This document shows, one piece after another, positions 6,885 to 11,382 of a stretch of DNA of 11,382 bases; position 1 is the first letter of the stretch, and each line of letters opens with the position of its first letter. Below the pieces are notes generated by a model. The model was not told the origin of the DNA and searched no databases. It was given only the letters and a program-made list of their open reading frames with translations. A program made the position numbers and the translations under genes. Source of the DNA: 62-47 sp039808365 (GTDB taxonomy: Bacteria > Pseudomonadota > Alphaproteobacteria > Rhizobiales > Xanthobacteraceae); the NCBI GenBank assembly GCA_039808365.1, contig JBDHSX010000122.1, positions 1 through 11,382 of the forward strand, in the 5' to 3' direction.

Positions 6885-6969
6885 CGTCACGCGCGGGCTT
6901 GCCCGGCGCATCCATCCAAAAAGAAGAATCTTCTCAAGAAGATGGATTGCCGGGTCAAGCCCGGCGACG
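6885..6969. repeat. Paired palindromic repeat unit, type B, copy 2 (inverted)
   Basis: Read on the minus strand this stretch aligns end to end with copy 1 at 186-273. I count about six substitutions and three small gaps, and the central spacer between the hairpins is shared. The better-preserved hairpin is GCCGGG (6949-6954) with CCCGGC (6960-6965); the other (6891-6909) has lost perfect pairing. It lies about 40 bases beyond the VOC gene stop on the minus strand and could act as an mRNA-end structure there. Confidence 0.75.
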
Positions 6970-7008
6970 TGGTTTGTTGATGGCGCGGCGGTCGCGCGTC
7001 CGTCCGGA

Positions 7009-7386
7009 TCAGCCGACCGGCGTGATCCAGCCCATCGCCGCGCCGCCCGGCAACATCAGGATCGCCAGCCGCCCGACATTCGGAATCTCGAAGATCGGCT
7101 TCATCAGCTTCGCGCCGGCCGCGACCGCCTTGTTCACCCGCGCATCGACGTCGTCGACCGCGAGATAGGGCATCCAGTTGTCCGGCATCTGCGCGAATTC
7201 CGGCCCGGACATCTCGTAGATGCCGGCGACCGGTACGCCGCCCATCGTCGCCACCCAATAGGTGCCGCCGCCGGCCAGCGGCCGCGCCTCGTAGTCCCAG
7301 CCGATATGCTCGCGATAGAACTGCTTCACCCGCTCGGCGTCGCGGGTGCAGAGTTCATTCCAGTTGAAATGGCCGTGCGGGGTCAT
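7009..7386 (-). CDS. VOC-superfamily (glyoxalase/bleomycin-resistance fold) protein
   Basis: This 125-residue protein has one VOC domain made of two beta-alpha-beta-beta-beta modules. The first (about 7-58) contains FNWNELCTRDAERVKQFY and GWDYE; the second (about 71-123) contains PYLAVDDVDARVNKAVAAGAK and GRLAILMLPGGAAMGWITP. It resembles the group of predicted enzymes related to lactoylglutathione lyase (COG3324 type), many of which have no known substrate. Candidate metal ligands near the N-terminus include H4, H6 and E11, but I cannot confirm a complete set. The ATG at 7386 is chosen because AAGGAG ends six bases upstream; an ATG two codons earlier abuts that site, and one farther out adds an unlikely tail. 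It follows tlpA by 75 bases on the same strand and may share its transcript. Confidence 0.85.
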   Translation of the reverse strand: MTPHGHFNWNELCTRDAERVKQFYREHIGWDYEARPLAGGGTYWVATMGGVPVAGIYEMSGPEFAQMPDNWMPYLAVDDVDARVNKAVAAGAKLMKPIFEIPNVGRLAILMLPGGAAMGWITPVG

Positions 7387-7392
7387 GGGCAT

Positions 7393-7398
7393 CTCCTT
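7393..7398 (-). promoter_or_regulatory. Ribosome binding site deciding the VOC gene start
   Basis: Minus-strand AAGGAG lies six bases before the ATG at 7386. It is the strongest Shine-Dalgarno sequence seen in the window and excludes the closely spaced ATG at 7392. Confidence 0.8.
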
Positions 7399-7461
7399 TC
7401 GAAACCGGTTTGCGGCGATCGGCGCATGGACCGCCAACGGCGGCGTGCCACATTTGGTTCA

Positions 7462-8136
7462 TCACCGCGCGATCGCCGCCTGGATCAGCTTGACGGCATC
7501 CGCGCTGTCCCATTCGGCGGGGCCGGCCATGTTGCCGATCTGGCAGCCCTTGCCGTCGATCAGCACCGAGGTCGGCATCCCCAGCGCCAGGCCGATGCTC
7601 TTGAGATCCTGGAACACCTTGGCCTTGGCGTCGCTGAAATTGCCGAGCCGGGTCAGGTTGGCCTCCTTCAGGAAGGTTTTCGGCTTGTCGAGGTCGCGGG
7701 TGTCGATGTTGACCGCCACCACCCGGAAGGCGTCGCCGCCGAGCTTGGCTTCCAGCCGGTCCAGCGCCGGCATCTCCTTGCGGCACGGCACGCACCACGT
7801 CGCCCACAGGTTGAGCAGCACGGTCTTGCCGCGCCAGTCCGAGAGTTTTTTCGGGTTGCCCTGGCCGTCCTCGAAGGCGAGATCGGGCATCTTCATCGGC
7901 TTCGAGACCATGGTCAGCGCCGCCACCTCGCCGGTCGCCAGCGGCGCGATCTTCTGCGCCAGCGCCGCGGCGCCGGCGCAATCGGGATCGCCGCCGGCGC
8001 CCTGCCGCATGGCGCCGAACTGGTGGACGATGCCGTAGCCGACGATGGCGCCGGCCACGATCGCGCTGACGAGCAGCGGCAGGCGGCGGGATTTGGGGCG
8101 GGCGGGCGGCGGATTGTCGGGCATATCGTTTGTCAT
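7462..8136 (-). CDS. tlpA: Membrane-anchored thioredoxin-like protein TlpA
   Basis: This 224-residue protein has a short cytoplasmic N-terminus rich in Pro and Arg and one transmembrane anchor (about 19-40). A periplasmic thioredoxin fold follows, with the active site WCVPCRKE (C115, C118) and the cis-proline loop GMPTS (P188). Two further cysteines, C53 and C198, stand 62 residues before and 80 after C118/C115-type positions in the pattern I recall for B. japonicum TlpA, where C10-C155 is a structural disulfide and C72/C75 the active site; the spacings 62 and 145 match exactly. In that species TlpA is a reductant needed for maturation of the copper centre of aa3-type cytochrome oxidase. The gene is divergent from argH, with 84 bases between the starts. 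The start at 8136 has a weak ribosome site; an ATG four codons later is possible. Confidence 0.93.
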   Translation of the reverse strand: MTNDMPDNPPPARPKSRRLPLLVSAIVAGAIVGYGIVHQFGAMRQGAGGDPDCAGAAALAQKIAPLATGEVAALTMVSKPMKMPDLAFEDGQGNPKKLSDWRGKTVLLNLWATWCVPCRKEMPALDRLEAKLGGDAFRVVAVNIDTRDLDKPKTFLKEANLTRLGNFSDAKAKVFQDLKSIGLALGMPTSVLIDGKGCQIGNMAGPAEWDSADAVKLIQAAIAR

Positions 8137-8220
8137 CCGGGGTGCGATGCGGCTATGCAGGGCTTATACGGGAAATCGAGTGGCAAGACGCCGAAACCAG
8201 GGCACCAAGAGCGACACGAC
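8137..8220. promoter_or_regulatory. Divergent tlpA/argH intergenic region
   Basis: These 84 bases separate two divergent starts and should hold both promoters. On the minus strand TATAAG (8163-8168) lies 26 bases before the tlpA start and is a possible -10 box, but no good -35 stands at the usual distance. For argH I see only a weak purine run (AAGAG) about ten bases before the start. The region is assigned from gene layout rather than from clear motifs. Confidence 0.35.
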
Positions 8221-9624
8221 ATGAGCAACAAGATGTGGGGCGGCCGGTTCGAGGGTGGACCCGATGCGATCATGGAGGAAATCAACGTCTCCATCGACGT
8301 CGACCGCCACCTTTACGCGCAGGACATCGCCGCGTCCAAGGCGCACGCCGCCATGCTTGCCGCGCAGGGCATTATTTCCGCCACTGATGCAAAAAACATC
8401 GGCAAAGGTCTAGACACGATTTTGTCAGAGATCGCGGCGGACAAATTCACCTTCAAGCGGGCGCTGGAGGACATTCACATGAATGTCGAGAGCCGGCTCA
8501 GCGAGTTGATCGGTCCGGCGGCGGGGCGGCTGCACACCGCGCGCTCGCGCAACGATCAGGTGGCGACCGATTTCCGGCTGTTCGTGCGCGACACCATCGA
8601 TGCCATCGACGCGGCGCTGGCCGGCCTGCAACAGGCGCTGGCCGAGCGCGCGCTCGAGCACGCCGACACCGTGATGCCCGGCTTCACCCATTTGCAGACC
8701 GCGCAGCCGGTCACCTTCGGCCACCATCTGCTGGCCTATGTCGAGATGACGGCGCGCGACCGCGGCCGCTTCAGTGACGCCCGCAAGCGGCTCAACGAAA
8801 GCCCGCTGGGGGCGGCGGCGCTGGCCGGCACCTCGTTTCCCGTCGATCGCCATGCCACCGCGAAAGCGCTCGGTTTCGACCGCCCGATGGCCAATTCGCT
8901 CGACGCGGTGTCGGATCGCGATTTCGTGCTGGAGACGCTGTCGGCGTCGGCCATTGCGTCGGTGCATCTGTCGCGGATCGCCGAGGAGATCGTGATCTGG
9001 ACCTCGCCGCTGGTCGGTCTGGTGCGGCTGTCGGACAAGTTCACCAGCGGCTCCTCGATCATGCCGCAGAAGCGCAACCCGGACGCCGCCGAACTGGTGC
9101 GGGCCAAGACCGGCCGCGTCATCGGCGCGCTCAACGGCCTGCTGATCGTCATGAAGGGCCTGCCGCTGGCCTATCAGAAGGACATGCAGGAGGACAAGGA
9201 AGGCGCGATGGAGGGGTTCGCCGCGATCGCGCTGGCGATCCGCGCCATCGCCGGCATGGTGCGCGATCTCGAACCCGACGCGGCGCGGATGAAACTCGCC
9301 GCCGGCGAAGGCTACGCCACCGCCACGGATCTGGCCGACTGGCTGGTGCGCACCTTGAAGATGCCGTTCCGCGACGCCCACCACGTCACCGGCCGCATCG
9401 TCGCGCTCGCCGCCAAAAAAGGCGTGGCGCTGCACGAATTGCCGCTCAAGGAGATGCAGGCGGTGGAGCCGAAAATCACCGCGGCGGCGCTCGACGTGCT
9501 GTCGGTGGAAGCCTCGGTGAAAAGCCGCGTGAGCTACGGCGGCACGGCGCCGAAGAATGTCCGGGCGCAGGCCAAGGCGTGGCTCAAACGCTTGGAAAAA
9601 GAGCAAAAATCGGGCCGCGCCTGA
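8221..9624 (+). CDS. argH: Argininosuccinate lyase
   Basis: ArgH cleaves argininosuccinate to L-arginine and fumarate in the cytoplasm, the last step of arginine synthesis. The protein is 467 residues, normal for the family, and opens with the typical MSNKMWGGRF. Visible motifs are the substrate-binding TARSRNDQVATD (about 106-117) and MPGFTHLQTAQPV with the catalytic histidine H157. The fumarase/lyase superfamily signature GSSIMPQKRNPD (277-288) carries the catalytic serine on the flexible loop. All are intact. The ATG at 8221 fits the family N-terminus; an upstream in-frame extension into the tlpA region is antisense to tlpA and rejected. It is the first gene of a plus-strand cluster continuing with lptM and lysA. 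Its TGA overlaps by one base the ATG of a 30-codon ORF. Confidence 0.97.
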   Translation: MSNKMWGGRFEGGPDAIMEEINVSIDVDRHLYAQDIAASKAHAAMLAAQGIISATDAKNIGKGLDTILSEIAADKFTFKRALEDIHMNVESRLSELIGPAAGRLHTARSRNDQVATDFRLFVRDTIDAIDAALAGLQQALAERALEHADTVMPGFTHLQTAQPVTFGHHLLAYVEMTARDRGRFSDARKRLNESPLGAAALAGTSFPVDRHATAKALGFDRPMANSLDAVSDRDFVLETLSASAIASVHLSRIAEEIVIWTSPLVGLVRLSDKFTSGSSIMPQKRNPDAAELVRAKTGRVIGALNGLLIVMKGLPLAYQKDMQEDKEGAMEGFAAIALAIRAIAGMVRDLEPDAARMKLAAGEGYATATDLADWLVRTLKMPFRDAHHVTGRIVALAAKKGVALHELPLKEMQAVEPKITAAALDVLSVEASVKSRVSYGGTAPKNVRAQAKAWLKRLEKEQKSGRA

Positions 9625-9716
9625 TGGTTGGCCGGAATTTCCTGGCGTCGCGGGGCTCGCCAGCGGCGTTCGATCTTTGTATGGTGACGCCGCATTTTTG
9701 GGGAACCCTGCTGTGA
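9624..9716 (+). CDS. Possible 30-residue coupling ORF between argH and lptM
   Basis: An ATG overlaps the argH stop by one base (TGATG, 9622-9626). The frame stays open for 30 codons and ends in a TGA that overlaps the GTG start of lptM (GTGA, 9713-9716). It would encode a small peptide beginning MVGRNFLASRG and ending FWGTLL with no recognised domain. Such touching junctions are usual for translationally coupled genes, so translation through this ORF could carry ribosomes from argH to lptM. Against it, the codon use is less GC-biased than in the neighbours, there is no separate ribosome site, and 30 open codons can arise by chance. Confidence 0.2.
   Translation: MVGRNFLASRGSPAAFDLCMVTPHFWGTLL
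9700..9705 (+). promoter_or_regulatory. Ribosome binding site favouring a GTG start for lptM
   Basis: GGGGAA lies seven bases before the GTG at 9713. The in-frame ATG at 9722 would be 16 bases away, too far, and has no closer site. Confidence 0.5.
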
Positions 9717-9970
9717 GCCGCATGTCTTGCCCGGCCTCGTCCCGATGGACCGTGATTCTGTTGACCGCCGCGACCTTGGCGCTGGCCGGTTGCGGGCGCA
9801 AAGGCCCGCTCGAACTGCCGCCCAACGCGCCGCAGCAGCCGGCGGCGTCGCAGGATGCCGCGCCTCAGGAGAAGGGCGGCCTGTTCAATCCGTCGCCTGA
9901 AAACAACCGGGAGCCGAAGGCGGCCAGGGGGCGCAACAGGCCGTTCGTTCTCGATCCGCTGCTGGACTGA
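9713..9970 (+). CDS. lptM: LPS translocon maturation lipoprotein LptM (YifL-like)
   Basis: This small lipoprotein (85 residues from GTG, 82 from the ATG at 9722) has a signal peptide with a basic/polar start, hydrophobic core TVILLTAATLALAG and lipobox ending at C27. It is followed directly by the family mark GCGRKGPLELPPN, the counterpart of GCGLKGPLYFPP in E. coli YifL. The rest is a Pro/Gln/Ala-rich, probably disordered tail ending in FVLDPLLD. In E. coli the protein binds the LptD-LptE outer-membrane translocon and helps its oxidative assembly; the same role here is inferred from the motif. Its position immediately before lysA parallels yifL before dapF in E. coli, both times next to lysine/diaminopimelate genes. 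It ends six bases before lysA. The GTG start is preferred on ribosome-site spacing. Confidence 0.88.
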   Translation: MSRMSCPASSRWTVILLTAATLALAGCGRKGPLELPPNAPQQPAASQDAAPQEKGGLFNPSPENNREPKAARGRNRPFVLDPLLD

Positions 9971-9976
9971 ATTCCG

Positions 9977-11242
9977 ATGCGCCATTTCGACTATCGCGAC
10001 GGCGTGCTGCACGCCGAGGCCGTCAACCTGTCCACGGTCGCGGACGCCGTCGGAACGCCGTTCTACTGCTATTCGACCGCGACGCTGGAGCGGCACTTTC
10101 GCGTCTTCAGCGACGCCTTCGCCGGCACCGATCATCTGGTCTGCTACGCCATGAAGGCCAATTCGAACCAGTCGGTGCTGCGCACGCTGGCGAAGTTGGG
10201 GGCCGGGGCCGACGTGGTGTCCGGCGGCGAACTCAAGCGCGCCCTGGCGGCCGGCATTCCCGCCGGCAAGATCCTGTTTTCCGGGGTCGGCAAGACCGCC
10301 GATGAATTGCGGCTCGCGGTGTCGCACGGCATCCGCTGCATCAACGTCGAATCCGAGCCAGAGCTTGAGTTGCTGTCGCGGATCGCCTCAGGCATGGGCC
10401 GCGTCGCGCACATCTCGATCCGCGTCAATCCGGATGTCGATTCCGGGACGCACGCGAAAATCTCCACCGGCAAGTCGGAGAACAAGTTCGGCATCCCGAT
10501 TTCGCGCGCGCGCGAGGTTTACGCCCGGGCCGCAAAACTGCCCGGCATCGCGGTCAGCGGCGTCGACATGCATATCGGCAGCCAGATCACCGATCTCGGG
10601 CCGATGGAGGCGGCGTTCCGGCTGATGGCGGAGTTCGTCACCGTGCTGCGCGGCGACGGCCACACCATCAGCCACGTCGATTTCGGCGGCGGCCTCGGCG
10701 TGCCCTATTACGAGGACCGCGCCGCGCCGCCGGAGCCGCTGGCCTATGCCGAGATGGTCAAGCGCGTGACGCACAATCTCGGCTGCACGCTGATGTTCGA
10801 GCCGGGCCGCATGATCGTCGGCAACGCCGGCATCCTGGTGACGCGGGTGATCTATGTGAAGCACGGCGACGCCCGCAACTTCGTCATCATCGACGCCGCG
10901 ATGAACGACCTGATCCGCCCGACGCTCTATGAGGCCTATCACCAGATCCTGCCGGTGCGCGCCGCCGCGCCGGACGCGCCGGTGCTGGTGGCCGACGTGG
11001 TCGGCCCGGTGTGCGAGACCGGCGACTATCTCGCGCTCGGCCGCACCCTGCCGGAGCCGCGGGCGGGCGACCTGCTGGCGATCATGACCGCCGGCGCCTA
11101 CGGCGCGGTGCAGGCCGGCACCTACAACACCCGCCCGCTGGTGCCCGAGGTGCTGGTGAAGGACGACCGCTACGCCGTGGTGCGGCCGCGCATCGATGTC
11201 GATCAGCTGATCGCGATGGACACCCCCGCGCCGTGGCTGTGA
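9977..11242 (+). CDS. lysA: Diaminopimelate decarboxylase
   Basis: LysA removes CO2 from meso-diaminopimelate to give L-lysine, using pyridoxal phosphate. The 421-residue product is of normal length. The PLP lysine is K60 in CYAMKANSNQ, within the alanine-racemase-like barrel. ADVVSGGELKRAL (about 78-90), HIGSQI (H199), the glycine loop FGGGLGVPY (236-244) and EPGR (275-278) bind the cofactor phosphate or ring. The C-terminal beta domain has NDLIRPTLYEAYH and GPVCETGD, whose C346 and neighbours complete the active site across the dimer. All key residues are present. The ATG lies six bases after the lptM stop, with only a weak GGA upstream, so translation may depend on coupling. It is probably the last gene of the argH-lptM-lysA unit, as a large palindrome follows. 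Confidence 0.97.
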   Translation: MRHFDYRDGVLHAEAVNLSTVADAVGTPFYCYSTATLERHFRVFSDAFAGTDHLVCYAMKANSNQSVLRTLAKLGAGADVVSGGELKRALAAGIPAGKILFSGVGKTADELRLAVSHGIRCINVESEPELELLSRIASGMGRVAHISIRVNPDVDSGTHAKISTGKSENKFGIPISRAREVYARAAKLPGIAVSGVDMHIGSQITDLGPMEAAFRLMAEFVTVLRGDGHTISHVDFGGGLGVPYYEDRAAPPEPLAYAEMVKRVTHNLGCTLMFEPGRMIVGNAGILVTRVIYVKHGDARNFVIIDAAMNDLIRPTLYEAYHQILPVRAAAPDAPVLVADVVGPVCETGDYLALGRTLPEPRAGDLLAIMTAGAYGAVQAGTYNTRPLVPEVLVKDDRYAVVRPRIDVDQLIAMDTPAPWL

Positions 11243-11249
11243 GCGATCA

Positions 11250-11374
11250 CCACGCCGTCATTGCATTCGATAGCCGTCATTGCGAGCGAAGCGAAGCAAT
11301 CCAGGGGCCGCAAAGCAAGGACTGGATTGCTTCGGAGCTCACGCTCCTCGCAATGACGAATTGTGATGGCGTGG
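11250..11374. repeat. Large imperfect palindrome downstream of lysA (intergenic repeat, type D)
   Basis: The core is an inverted pair: a 30-base arm at 11275-11304, starting CGTCATTGCGAG and ending GAAGCAATCCAG, and a 37-base arm at 11322-11358 with the same two ends in reverse complement but a longer middle. A 17-base loop separates them. Outside the core, CCACGCC (11250-11256) and GGCGTGG (11368-11374) also pair, and a direct copy of GCCGTCATTGC stands at 11254-11264 and 11273-11283. The ends begin eight bases after the lysA stop, so the structure can form in the 3' end of the mRNA; no T-tract is present. Similar CGTCATTGCGAG...GCAATCCAG repeats are, as I recall, common in this bacterial group. 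I see no gene in 11243-11382. Confidence 0.75.
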
Positions 11375-11382
11375 AGTAACTA

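Noticed and set aside
7306..8220. Long in-frame upstream extension of argH
   Set aside because: The extension is antisense to tlpA and the VOC gene, and the family N-terminus MSNKMWGGRF begins at 8221.
8425..9825. 466-codon minus-strand open frame antisense to argH
   Set aside because: Arg/His-rich shadow of argH, with no ribosome site or recognisable motif.

Overview
The window comes from the chromosome of a GC-rich alphaproteobacterium, most likely of the Bradyrhizobium/Rhodopseudomonas/Nitrobacter group (Nitrobacteraceae). The evidence is a nearly all-G/C third codon position in every gene, a TlpA with the cysteine spacing I recall from Bradyrhizobium japonicum TlpA, and intergenic palindromic repeats of the kind scattered through genomes of that group. 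There are no RNA genes, insertion sequences, phage genes or CRISPR arrays. The genes are ordinary core and accessory metabolism. I did not find a new multi-gene system; the less explained material is in the intergenic DNA.

Left part (1-5291). The last 24 codons of an unidentified gene end at 77. A 477-base gene-free stretch (78-554) then carries three kinds of inverted palindromic repeat, one pair nested outside another. On the minus strand follows a two-gene tripartite-efflux operon: a periplasmic adaptor lipoprotein (3706-4923) and, 7 bases downstream, an AcrB-type RND pump (555-3698). No outer-membrane channel or regulator gene is adjacent. The 5' region of this operon (about 5028-5108) holds nested dyad symmetries that look like operators.

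Middle (5233-7008). A minus-strand NAD(P)-dependent aldehyde dehydrogenase (5292-6695) ends in a textbook intrinsic terminator (5233-5269). Its upstream DNA has an AT-rich dyad, a perfect 15-base tandem duplication, and a second, inverted copy of one of the left-hand repeat units.

Right part (7009-11382). On the minus strand, tlpA (membrane-anchored thioredoxin for cytochrome oxidase biogenesis) is followed by a VOC/glyoxalase-fold protein. Divergently on the plus strand runs a tight cluster argH - (possible 30-codon coupling ORF) - lptM - lysA: the last step of arginine synthesis, a small lipoprotein that helps assemble the LPS export translocon, and the last step of lysine synthesis. The window closes with a large imperfect palindrome downstream of lysA.

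Limits: family assignments rest on motifs recognised by eye. No database search, RNA folding or promoter scoring was run. Promoter and operator calls are inference from symmetry and position.
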